Part shown: positions 1-7,862 of the stretch, piece by piece
Numbering within the stretch: position 1 is the first letter of the stretch
Layout of the letters: every line of letters starts with the position of its first letter
NCBI RefSeq assembly: GCF_015773195.1
Contig: NZ_JADWYK010000013.1
Coordinates: 1 to 64,000 of the forward strand
Source: Hymenobacter guriensis
Lineage (GTDB): Bacteria > Bacteroidota > Bacteroidia > Cytophagales > Hymenobacteraceae
DNA: 64,000 nt
Direction of reading: 5' to 3'
Position numbers and translations under genes: made by a program
Notes under the pieces: model-generated
The model's input: only the letters and a program-made list of their open reading frames with translations
Told to the model about the DNA's origin: nothing
Database searches by the model: none

Positions 1-33
1 CGCGATGCGCGCCCATTGCGCGTCCGTCAGCAT
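1..33 (-). CDS. IS5-family-like transposase, N-terminal fragment cut by window edge
   Basis: Reading the minus strand gives MLTDAQWARIA running off the left edge. L-T-D-A-Q-W-x-R-I is the usual beginning of IS5-family (IS427/ISL2-like) transposases, where it opens the N-terminal DUF4096-type domain. A GGAGG sits nine bases before this ATG, which favours it over the in-frame ATG nine bases further upstream (at 42). Only 11 codons are visible, so whether the transposase is intact cannot be judged. The element's end should lie between here and the giant surface-protein gene. Confidence 0.6.
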   Translation of the reverse strand, partial: MLTDAQWARIA

Positions 34-60
34 AAAGTCCATCCTCCAAAATAATACCTA

Positions 61-80
61 CTGTTAACACTTCCTAACAG
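61..80. repeat. Short inverted repeat near the presumed IS end
   Basis: CTGTTA (61-66) and TAACAG (75-80) form a six-base inverted repeat about 30 bases upstream of the transposase start. It could belong to the insertion-sequence end, but the partner end is outside the window, so this is only a candidate. Confidence 0.25.
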
Positions 81-116
81 CTGCCTCCCGCGCGCGACGA
101 CGGCTCAGTCGGGCAG

Positions 117-155
117 AGGCCCTGGGTTTCAAACGAAGCCCAGGGCCTTTGTTGT
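117..155. terminator. Intrinsic terminator hairpin
   Basis: A 10-bp perfect stem, AGGCCCTGGG (117-126) with CCCAGGGCCT (139-148), is followed on the plus strand by a T-rich TTTGTTGTTT tract. It lies between the insertion sequence and the surface-protein gene. No plus-strand gene lies before it in this window, so it may belong to a gene interrupted or displaced by the insertion sequence. The rest of 34-430 holds only the conserved upstream element and an untranslated leader. Confidence 0.7.
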
Positions 156-202
156 TTCAGAAGGAAATATTAAATGCTGAAATACAGAAAGTTGGTTGAG
201 CT

Positions 203-222
203 GTCTACACTTTGTCTACGCT
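203..222 (+). promoter_or_regulatory. Conserved upstream element, copy 1 (GTCTAC direct repeat)
   Basis: GTCTACACTTTGTCTACGCT recurs exactly at 7721-7740. Inside it, GTCTAC occurs twice at 11-bp spacing, one helical turn, as expected for a direct-repeat operator or a promoter-proximal activator site. Both copies precede genes for S74-chaperone fibre proteins, here 209 bases before the ATG. Similarity continues for about 35 bases downstream (a TTTAGGAAA block, then CGGAGTATTG-like sequence). The regulator is not identifiable. Confidence 0.5.
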
Positions 223-430
223 CTGTTTTAGGAAAAAGAAGCCGGGGCGTCGGACTATTGCAGCACATAGCACGTGTCGTCCACGCCCCGCCGTTGGCTT
301 AGGCCATTATCCACTCGGCAGCAGCTCCAGGGGGAGCTGGGTGGCGCGCCGGCATCAGAGGTCGGCCCTCGGTGCCGGCGCGGCCCACCAAGTGGCGGCG
401 TATTTTTCTTTTGTCTTTCTCCCTTTGCCC

Positions 431-3400
431 ATGACGCACACCTACACTACCCTGCCTGTGTTCTACCGTTACCTGCTCGCGCCCCTGGTGGCGCTGCTGC
501 TGGCCGTTGCGCCCGCGGCCCTGGCCCAGACCACGCCCGGCGGCGGGGTAGGCATCGGCACCACGGCCCCCAATGCCAAGGCTGCCCTCGAAATTGTGAG
601 CTCGGAAAAGGGCCTGCTCATTCCGCGCCTGACGGCCACGGAGCGGGGCAATATTGCCGCCCCCGTGCCCGCCGGCCTGCTCGTGTACCAGACCGACGGC
701 ACCCAGCCCGGCTTCTGGTACTACGAAGCTACTAACGGCTGGACGTATTTGAACCCCACCGGCAACGGGGCCGGCGACAACCTGGGCAACCACACTGCCA
801 CCCAGGCCGTGAAGCTCAACGACAACGCCCTGACCAACAACGGCACCGGCGGCCTCCGCATCGACAACGAGGGCAAGGTGGGCATTGGCACCAGCAGCCC
901 CACGGCGTTGCTGCACATTGCGGGTACGGCTTCAGGGACGGGCGCCGGCTCGGGCACCAACCTGGCCACGGCCGCTGTGGCTTCGGCTTCTTCTCAGTAC
1001 AATGCCTCCTACTCGGCTTCCAGGGTCAACGATGGTAGTCCCGGTGAAGGCAGCACGTGGTCGGCGGCGGAAGGTGCCGAGCTTCCGCAGTGGGTGCAGC
1101 TGGACTTGGGCAGCTCGCCCGCCGCTGTAAAGCAGTACCAAGTGTACTTAGGCCCCTACAACTACGCGGCCGGGGCCTGGCAGCTGCAGGGCAGCAACGA
1201 TGCCAGCGCCTGGGCTACCCTGCACACGGTGAGCACCGACCAGCCACAAGGACAATACAACGCTTACGCGGTGACCAATACCACGGCCTACCGCTACTAC
1301 CGCCTGCTCATCTCCCGTGGCATTGCTGGCTACATGGGCACCGACGTGGACATTGCCGAATGGCGTCTGATGAGCGAGACGGGCACCACGTCCTCCACGC
1401 CGGCCGTGGCCGTGCGCATCGACCCCGGCACGTTGCAGCTGAGCAGCGGCGCGGCCGTAGGCTCCTTCTCCACCGATGGTACCCTGGCCGGCAACTCCGA
1501 TGCCAGCGTACCCACCGAGAAAGCCGTGAAAACCTACGTGGACGCTAAAGTGGCTGCCGGCGGCGGCACCGGCACCGATAGCCAGACGCTGAGCATCAAT
1601 GGCCAGGACCTGAGCATCTCGGGCGGCAACACCATTACCCTGCCCACCGGCAGCGGCACCGGCGACAACCTGGGCGACCACACGGCCATCGAAGCCCTGA
1701 AGCTGCAGGGCAACGCCATTACCGGCACCGGCGCCGACCTAGGCACGACCGTGGGCCTGGGCGTGCGGGCCGACGGTGGCCTGAACATAGGCCAGAACGC
1801 GCCCCGCACCAACTTCCTGCTCGGCTACCAGGCCGGTCAGAGCAACACCACCGGCTACCAGAACCACTTTGTGGGCTACCAGGCCGGCCAGGCTAACACC
1901 AGCGGCTACAGCAACCACTTTGTGGGCTACCTGGCTGGCTATGCCAACACCACGGGTATCTACAACCAGTTCAGCGGCTACCAGGCCGGCTATGCCAACA
2001 CGGAGGGCCGCTTCAACTACTTCAGCGGCGCGCAGGCCGGCTACAACAACACGACCGGCTCCGACAACCAGTTTGTGGGCTACACCAGCGGCTTCGACAA
2101 CACCACCGGCAGCTACAACTCCTTCAGCGGCAGCCAGAGCGGCTTCCGCAACACCACAGGCAGCTCCAACCTGTTCAGTGGCTACTACAGCGGCCGCGAG
2201 AATACCACCGGCAGCCAGAACGTGTTCCTGGGCACCTACACCGGCATCTACAACCTCACGGGCCGCAACAACGTGGCCCTAGGCTACAACAGCGGCCCGA
2301 CCAGCAGCGACCTGACGAATGCCATTGCCATCGGCGCGAACGTGCAAGCCATCCAGAGCAACACGATGGTACTGGGCAACGGCGTGAAAGTGGGTATTGG
2401 TACCAGTGAGCCTACCCAGAAGCTGGAAGTGGCCGGTGGCAACATCCGCATTGCCACCGCCGGCAACGGCCTGTTCTTCCCCGACGGCACCTTCCAGACC
2501 ACCGCCGGCACCGCCGACAACCTGGGCAACCACACCGCCACCCAGAACCTGAACCTGCAGGGCAATGCCCTCATCGGTACCGGCGCAGACATCGGGTATA
2601 CCAAAGGCATCGGCATCCGGGCCGATGGCGGCCTGAACATCGGTCAGAACTCGTACCGGAGCGTGTACCTGGGCTACCAGGCCGGCGCCGTTAATACCGG
2701 CCTCGACAACGTGTTCAGCGGTTACCAGGCGGGCTTCAGCAACACCTCGGGTGCCAGCAACGTGTTCAGCGGCTACCTGGCCGGCTACAGCAACACCTCG
2801 GGCCGGTACAACATCTTCACCGGCCACGAGGCCGGCTACAGCAACACGACGGGCTACAACAACCAGTTTGAGGGCCTGCAAAGCGGCCGGGCCAACACCG
2901 AGGGCCGGGACAACGTGTTCAGCGGCTGGCGCAGCGGCTACAACAACATCTCAGGCTCCTTCAACCTGTTTCAGGGCACGCAGAGCGGCTATAATAACAC
3001 CACCGGGGGGAGCAACATCTTCCTGGGCAGCAACAGCGGCTACGGCAACACCTCGGGGGGGGGCAACCTGTTTGTGGGCAGCAGCAGCGGCTTCAGCAAC
3101 AGAGAAGGGGGCGGCAACCTGTTTGTGGGTACCAGCAGCGGCTACAACAACGTCTCGGGCAGCAACAACCAGTTTGTGGGCACCAGAAGCGGCTACTCCT
3201 TCACCAGCGGCACCAACAACGTGCTCAGCGGCTACTACAGCGGCAACGGCCTGACTTCGGGCTCCCGCAATACGTTTACGGGCGCCAGCAGCGGTGAGCG
3301 GAGCACGGAAGGCTCTGACAACGTGTTCAGCGGCTACTACAGCGGCTTCAACACCACGGGCAGCAATAACGTGTTCAGTGGGTCGTACAGCGGGTACAAC

Positions 3401-6400
3401 AGCGCCGTCAGCGTAAATGAGGGCAGCAACAACACCTTCACTGGCTACGGCACCGGCCAGGACAACACGACGGGCAGCAACAACACCGCCCTCGGCGTGA
3501 ACAGCGGCCCCAAGTACGGCAACGGCGACATCAGCAACGCCACCGCCATCGGGGCCAACGCGGCCACCAGCCAAAGCAACACCGTGGTGCTGGGTAACAA
3601 TGCCGACGTGGGCATCGGGACCAGTACGCCTACCCAGAAGCTGCAGGTAGCTGGCCAGGTGTACAGCAGCACCGGCGGCTTCCGCTTCCCCGACAACACG
3701 GTGCAGACCACCGCCGCCGTAACCGCCACCGGTGCCAACTTCGTGCAGAACCAAACCACGGAGCAGGCGGGCGCCAACTTCAACGTGAGCGGCGCGGGCA
3801 CGGTGGGCGGGCAACTCACGGCCGGCAGCGCCGCCATCAACGGCGCTACCGCCGTGACGGGCGCTACCACCCTGCGGGGCCAGACCAACATCAACACCAC
3901 CGGCACAGCCGGCACCACCATCGGCAGCAGCACCAGCACCGTGACGCTGCCGGGCCTGAGCACGGCCGGCATCGTGACCAACACGGCCGGCGGGCAGCTG
4001 GGCACGGTACCCGCATCCAGCCTGGGCGGTAACTTCATTCTCAACCAGACCACCCAGCAAGCCAGCAGCAACTTCAACATCAGCGGCAACGGCTACGTGG
4101 CCGGCCGCGTGGGCATCGGCACCACCAGCCCCACCACGACCCTCGACGTGCGCACGGCCAATAACTCGGCGCCCGCCATTACGGTAGGCACGGTGGGCGA
4201 AACGGGGGGGGGGCTGTATCTGGGCAACCCCGGCCACGGCGTGCTGCGCGGCTACAACGGCAACGGCAACAGCGTGGGCCTCTACACTACGGCCGGCGAC
4301 GTATTCCTCTCGGCCAACGGCTCGGGCCAGAACAACCACTTCGTGTTGCAGAATAGCGGTAACGTGGGCATCGGCACCAGTGAGCCGACCGCTACGCTTC
4401 ACGTGGGCGGCAGCGGCAGCAGCGTCCGGCTCGAAGGGCTGGGCGACGGCGCCAGCACCCGCCTGGTGACGGTAGACGCCAGCGGCAACCTGGTGGCGGC
4501 GGCGAACCTGCCCGCTGGCACTGTCGGCGACACCCTGGGCAACCACATTGCCACCCGGGGCCTCACGGGCACTAACGGCGAGGACATCGGCACCGTGGTG
4601 GGCCTGGGCATCCGGCCCGATGGCGGCCTGAACCTGGCCCAGAACGGCGTGGGCCACAACCTGCTGCTGGGCTACCAGGCCGGCCGCATTCTGCTGGCCG
4701 ACGAGACGGCCAGCACGGGGATTGAGAACCAGTTCATCGGCTACCAGGCCGGGCAACTCACCACCGTCGGCTCGCGCAACCTGTTCAGCGGCTACCAGGC
4801 TGGCTACGCCAATACCACCGGCACCGGCAACCAGTTCATTGGCTTTCAGAGCGGCTACTCCAACACCGACGGCGCGGGCAACCTGTTCTCGGGCTACCAC
4901 AGCGGCTACTCCAACACCCTGGGCAACGCCAACCACTTCGTGGGTACGCGCAGCGGCTACTTCAACACCACCGGCTCCTTCAACCAGTTCGAAGGCTTCA
5001 ACAGCGGGGTGAGCAACACGGAAGGCAACAACAACGTGTTCAGCGGCTTCGGCAGTGGCCTGGGCAATACCCTGGGCTCCAACAACGTGTTCAGCGGCTA
5101 CCTGGCCGGCAGCGCCAACGAGGAAGGCACCAACAACACGGCCATCGGCGCCAACAGCGGCCCCGACATCAGCCATAAGAACATTGAAAACGCTACGGCC
5201 CTGGGCGCCAATGTGACGCTGACGCAAAGCAACACCGTGGTGCTGGGCGACCAGGCCAACGTGGGCATCGGCACCAGTGAGCCAACCCAGAAGCTGGAAG
5301 TAGCCGGCACGGTGTACAGCAGCACGGGCGGCTTCCAGTTCCCCGACGGCACCACCCAGACCACCGCCGCCGCCCCCTTCGACCTGACGGGCGACATCAC
5401 GAGCGTCGGCGTGGCCACCACCTACAACAATGTAGTGCCCGCCGACAAAGGCGGCGCCGGCAGCGTGCGCGGTATTCTCAAGGCCGATGGCAGCGGCACC
5501 GTAGCCGCCGCCCAGGTGGCCGACTTCCCCATCCTCAACCAGAGCACCACCGGCAACGCGGCCACGGCCACCTACGCTACCACGGCCGGCAACGCCGCCA
5601 CCGTGACCACCAACGCCAACCTGACGGGCGCCATCACCAGCACCGGCAATGCCACCAGCTACGCCGCCGTAGTGCCCGCCACCAAGGGCGGGGCCGGCAG
5701 CGTGAGCGGCCTGCTGAAAGCCAACGGCAGCGGCGAGGTATCGGCGGCCGTGGCCGGCACTGATTATCTGACCCCGGCTGCGGCCGGCACGGGCTTTATC
5801 CAGAATACTACCACCCAGCAGACCAGCAGTAACTTCAACATCAGCGGCGCTGGCACCGTGGGTGGGCAGCTCACGGCGGGCAGCGCCACGATAAACGGCG
5901 CCCTGCAGGTAAGCGGCGCTACCAAGCTCAATAGCCTGGCTGGCAGCAACGCCCGTATGGTAACGGCCGCCGCCGATGGTACCCTGGGCACCCAGGCCCT
6001 GCCCACCGACGCCCAGACGCTGACCGTGAGCAGCGGCAGCCTGAGCATTAGCGGGGGTAACAGCGTGACGCTGCCCGACGCCTCGGCCACCAACGAGCTG
6101 CAAACCATTACCAAGAGCGGCAACACCGTCACCCTGTCGAATGGCGGCGGCTCCTTCACCGACCTGGATACTGACGCCCAGCAGCTGACGCTGGACGACA
6201 ACACGCTACGCCTTTCCAACAGCACCAGCGTAGTGCTGCCTGACGCCTCGAACACCAACGAGGCGCAGACCATCTTCAAAAGTAATGGCGTGATTAGCCT
6301 CACGTCGATTGGGGGCTTCGGCGGCGGCTCCGTGACCGATACCGACGGGCAGTTGCTGAGCGTAGGCAACGGCAACCTGACCATCAGCGGGGGCAACAGC

Positions 6401-7561
6401 TTGGCTCTGAGCAGCCTGGGCGACAACCTGGGCAACCACACCGCCACCCAGAACCTGCAGCTGACCACCGCCAACGACCTGCTGCTGAAAGACACCAACC
6501 ACGGCCTGGGCTGGTACGGGGCCGCTAAAACCTGGAACAACCTGACCACTGACGGCCCCGTGCTCTACGGCTATGACACGGGTATCCTGGGCATCAAGCG
6601 CGGCACTACCCAGCAGTCGGTGCTGTACTGGAACTACCTGGGCCGCGTGGGCATCGGCACCACCGACCCCCGGCAGGCGCTGGACGTGGAAGGCGGCATC
6701 CTGGCCCGCAGCAGCAACGCCATCAGCCGGCAGGGCGCCTACCTGCAATGGAACCGCTCGGGTGGGGAAGGAGAGACGTGGCTGCTCAACCAGCAGGGCG
6801 GCGGCGGCCAGTACGCCGGCGTGCGCTTCGGCAAATCGGACGTGAACAACGCCGTGACAGAGTGGGCGCGCTTCATCGACAACGGCTACTTAGGCTTGGG
6901 CACCGTCACGCCCGACGCCAAGCTCGACATCGAAAGCGGCGACGCTCAGCAGCTGATTCTGACTTCGACCAGCACCGACCCCACGGGCATGCTCACGCTC
7001 AACTTCCCGGCCACCAACTCCGTCAGCAACACGTCCTCGGAGCTGATTGTCTTCAACAAGGCCGGCGTGGGCCTGATCGGCGCTATCGGGGCCAACCTGA
7101 GCGGCAACACGGTGTACTACAACACGGCCTCGGACCGGCGCCTGAAGGAGAACATCCGCCCTACGCACTACGGCCTGAGTGACTTGCTCAAGCTGCGGGT
7201 GCAGGACTACAACTTCATCGGCACGGGGGCGGCGAATCGGACAACAGGCTTTCTGGCCCAGGACTTGTTCCGGGTGTACCCGGAGGCCGTGAGCCCGGGT
7301 GACTCGGGCACGACGGTCAGCCGGGCCTGGGCCGTGGACTACGGCAAGCTCACGCCCCTGCTCGTACAAGCCATCCAAGAGCAGCAAGCCCAGATTGAGG
7401 AGCTGAAAAAGCAGAACGCCGCCCTGCAGGCCCAGGCCAAAACCCAGGAGGCCCGCGCCACCTCGGCTGAAGCCAAAGCCACCCAGGCCACGGCCACGCT
7501 CGAAAGCTTCGAGCAGCGGCTGCGTCGCCTGGAGGACAGCCAAGCTCAGGCTCAGAAGTAG
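431..7561 (+). CDS. Giant secreted fibre protein with discoidin domain, 17-residue GYQAG repeats and C-terminal S74 chaperone
   Basis: 2376 residues from the ATG at 431. This start is chosen because a clean signal peptide (about residues 1-33, ending ALAQ) begins there; the open frame upstream is GC-rich leader. Order: an N-terminal module common in Bacteroidota fibre proteins (VGIGTTAP, GLLIPRLTATER, LLVYQTDG); a discoidin-like segment (about 175-318); three arrays of a 17-residue repeat, GYQAGxxNTTGxxNxFx (about 463-620, 746-1024, 1413-1577); VGIGTSEPTQKLEVAG modules between them; an S74-type intramolecular chaperone with SDRRLKENI starting at Ser2234; and an Ala/Gln-rich coiled coil to the end. 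In phage tailspikes the Ser and Lys of this motif carry out self-cleavage after trimerisation, and both are present. It is probably a trimeric extracellular fibre or adhesin. No T9SS tail is seen, so its export route is open. It is paired with a shorter paralogue downstream. Confidence 0.85.
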   Translation: MTHTYTTLPVFYRYLLAPLVALLLAVAPAALAQTTPGGGVGIGTTAPNAKAALEIVSSEKGLLIPRLTATERGNIAAPVPAGLLVYQTDGTQPGFWYYEATNGWTYLNPTGNGAGDNLGNHTATQAVKLNDNALTNNGTGGLRIDNEGKVGIGTSSPTALLHIAGTASGTGAGSGTNLATAAVASASSQYNASYSASRVNDGSPGEGSTWSAAEGAELPQWVQLDLGSSPAAVKQYQVYLGPYNYAAGAWQLQGSNDASAWATLHTVSTDQPQGQYNAYAVTNTTAYRYYRLLISRGIAGYMGTDVDIAEWRLMSETGTTSSTPAVAVRIDPGTLQLSSGAAVGSFSTDGTLAGNSDASVPTEKAVKTYVDAKVAAGGGTGTDSQTLSINGQDLSISGGNTITLPTGSGTGDNLGDHTAIEALKLQGNAITGTGADLGTTVGLGVRADGGLNIGQNAPRTNFLLGYQAGQSNTTGYQNHFVGYQAGQANTSGYSNHFVGYLAGYANTTGIYNQFSGYQAGYANTEGRFNYFSGAQAGYNNTTGSDNQFVGYTSGFDNTTGSYNSFSGSQSGFRNTTGSSNLFSGYYSGRENTTGSQNVFLGTYTGIYNLTGRNNVALGYNSGPTSSDLTNAIAIGANVQAIQSNTMVLGNGVKVGIGTSEPTQKLEVAGGNIRIATAGNGLFFPDGTFQTTAGTADNLGNHTATQNLNLQGNALIGTGADIGYTKGIGIRADGGLNIGQNSYRSVYLGYQAGAVNTGLDNVFSGYQAGFSNTSGASNVFSGYLAGYSNTSGRYNIFTGHEAGYSNTTGYNNQFEGLQSGRANTEGRDNVFSGWRSGYNNISGSFNLFQGTQSGYNNTTGGSNIFLGSNSGYGNTSGGGNLFVGSSSGFSNREGGGNLFVGTSSGYNNVSGSNNQFVGTRSGYSFTSGTNNVLSGYYSGNGLTSGSRNTFTGASSGERSTEGSDNVFSGYYSGFNTTGSNNVFSGSYSGYNSAVSVNEGSNNTFTGYGTGQDNTTGSNNTALGVNSGPKYGNGDISNATAIGANAATSQSNTVVLGNNADVGIGTSTPTQKLQVAGQVYSSTGGFRFPDNTVQTTAAVTATGANFVQNQTTEQAGANFNVSGAGTVGGQLTAGSAAINGATAVTGATTLRGQTNINTTGTAGTTIGSSTSTVTLPGLSTAGIVTNTAGGQLGTVPASSLGGNFILNQTTQQASSNFNISGNGYVAGRVGIGTTSPTTTLDVRTANNSAPAITVGTVGETGGGLYLGNPGHGVLRGYNGNGNSVGLYTTAGDVFLSANGSGQNNHFVLQNSGNVGIGTSEPTATLHVGGSGSSVRLEGLGDGASTRLVTVDASGNLVAAANLPAGTVGDTLGNHIATRGLTGTNGEDIGTVVGLGIRPDGGLNLAQNGVGHNLLLGYQAGRILLADETASTGIENQFIGYQAGQLTTVGSRNLFSGYQAGYANTTGTGNQFIGFQSGYSNTDGAGNLFSGYHSGYSNTLGNANHFVGTRSGYFNTTGSFNQFEGFNSGVSNTEGNNNVFSGFGSGLGNTLGSNNVFSGYLAGSANEEGTNNTAIGANSGPDISHKNIENATALGANVTLTQSNTVVLGDQANVGIGTSEPTQKLEVAGTVYSSTGGFQFPDGTTQTTAAAPFDLTGDITSVGVATTYNNVVPADKGGAGSVRGILKADGSGTVAAAQVADFPILNQSTTGNAATATYATTAGNAATVTTNANLTGAITSTGNATSYAAVVPATKGGAGSVSGLLKANGSGEVSAAVAGTDYLTPAAAGTGFIQNTTTQQTSSNFNISGAGTVGGQLTAGSATINGALQVSGATKLNSLAGSNARMVTAAADGTLGTQALPTDAQTLTVSSGSLSISGGNSVTLPDASATNELQTITKSGNTVTLSNGGGSFTDLDTDAQQLTLDDNTLRLSNSTSVVLPDASNTNEAQTIFKSNGVISLTSIGGFGGGSVTDTDGQLLSVGNGNLTISGGNSLALSSLGDNLGNHTATQNLQLTTANDLLLKDTNHGLGWYGAAKTWNNLTTDGPVLYGYDTGILGIKRGTTQQSVLYWNYLGRVGIGTTDPRQALDVEGGILARSSNAISRQGAYLQWNRSGGEGETWLLNQQGGGGQYAGVRFGKSDVNNAVTEWARFIDNGYLGLGTVTPDAKLDIESGDAQQLILTSTSTDPTGMLTLNFPATNSVSNTSSELIVFNKAGVGLIGAIGANLSGNTVYYNTASDRRLKENIRPTHYGLSDLLKLRVQDYNFIGTGAANRTTGFLAQDLFRVYPEAVSPGDSGTTVSRAWAVDYGKLTPLLVQAIQEQQAQIEELKKQNAALQAQAKTQEARATSAEAKATQATATLESFEQRLRRLEDSQAQAQK
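1819..2290 (+). repeat. 51-bp coding repeat array 1
   Basis: About nine tandem units of 51 bp encode GYQAG/GYxSG-xxNTTG-xxNxF units. Some units are nearly the same at DNA level. Such in-frame arrays change length by slippage or unequal recombination without breaking the reading frame. Confidence 0.8.
2668..3500 (+). repeat. 51-bp coding repeat array 2
   Basis: This is the longest of the three arrays, about sixteen 17-codon units with the same G-x-x-[AS]-G-x-x-N-x-x-G-x-x-N-x-F frame. Several units are irregular; two near 3390-3430 carry extra residues. Confidence 0.8.
4660..5160 (+). repeat. 51-bp coding repeat array 3
   Basis: A third array of about nine units of the same 17-residue motif. 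As in the other two arrays, it is followed by a SGP...NATALGAN...NTVVLG linker and then a VGIGTSEPTQKLEVAG module, so the whole block (linker plus array plus module) seems to have been duplicated within the gene. Confidence 0.8.
6860..7233 (+). repeat. Duplicated S74 block, copy 1 (identical to 11496-11869)
   Basis: 374 bases here are identical by eye to 11496-11869, a constant offset of 4636, including all synonymous positions. The block encodes the segment before and including the SDRRLKENI self-cleavage motif. Flanking sequence diverges on both sides, which points to gene conversion or recent duplication of this block. Confidence 0.85.
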
Positions 7562-7583
7562 CCGTAATGGCTGCGCAATAGCA

Positions 7584-7612
7584 ACGCCTCCGGTCCACTG
7601 GGCCGGGGGCGT
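7584..7612 (+). terminator. Hairpin after the first fibre gene
   Basis: ACGCCTCCGG (7584-7593) pairs with CCGGGGGCGT (7603-7612), with one G-T pair, 23 bases after the stop codon. No T tract follows, so it may end transcription weakly or act in RNA processing. The rest of 7562-7862 is noncoding apart from the conserved element at 7721. Confidence 0.4.
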
Positions 7613-7720
7613 CGCGGCGTTCAGGGGCTAGCCAGCTAAGGTCGTCACTGCCTAAGACGGGTGCCGACTTTAGGGTTGATAGAAAAGATAATGACTGGAT
7701 ATTAATTATTTATCTGGGTT

Positions 7721-7740
7721 GTCTACACTTTGTCTACGCT
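7721..7740 (+). promoter_or_regulatory. Conserved upstream element, copy 2 (GTCTAC direct repeat)
   Basis: Exact copy of the 20-base element at 203-222, here 123 bases before the start of the second fibre gene. It is preceded by an AT-rich stretch (7690-7715) unusual for this region, consistent with a promoter. Confidence 0.5.
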
Positions 7741-7862
7741 CCTCTTTAGGAAAGCGGGGCCAGCGTGTCGGAGTATTGTAGGGGCTGCTGCTAGTTGGCC
7801 GCACCGCTTGCTGCCGGTCACTTCAGCCCCGGTTTCTTCTGCCCGCCTCTTTTCTTCGCTTG

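Noticed and set aside
1819..5160. CRISPR-like regular repeats
   Set aside because: The 51-bp period is in frame with a protein repeat, the units vary, there are no unique spacers and no cas genes.
2951..6103. 1050-codon open frame antisense to the first fibre gene
   Set aside because: It is low-complexity Ala/Gly/Val/His sequence produced by the 51-bp repeats and GC-rich third positions of the real gene. It has no domains or signal peptide.
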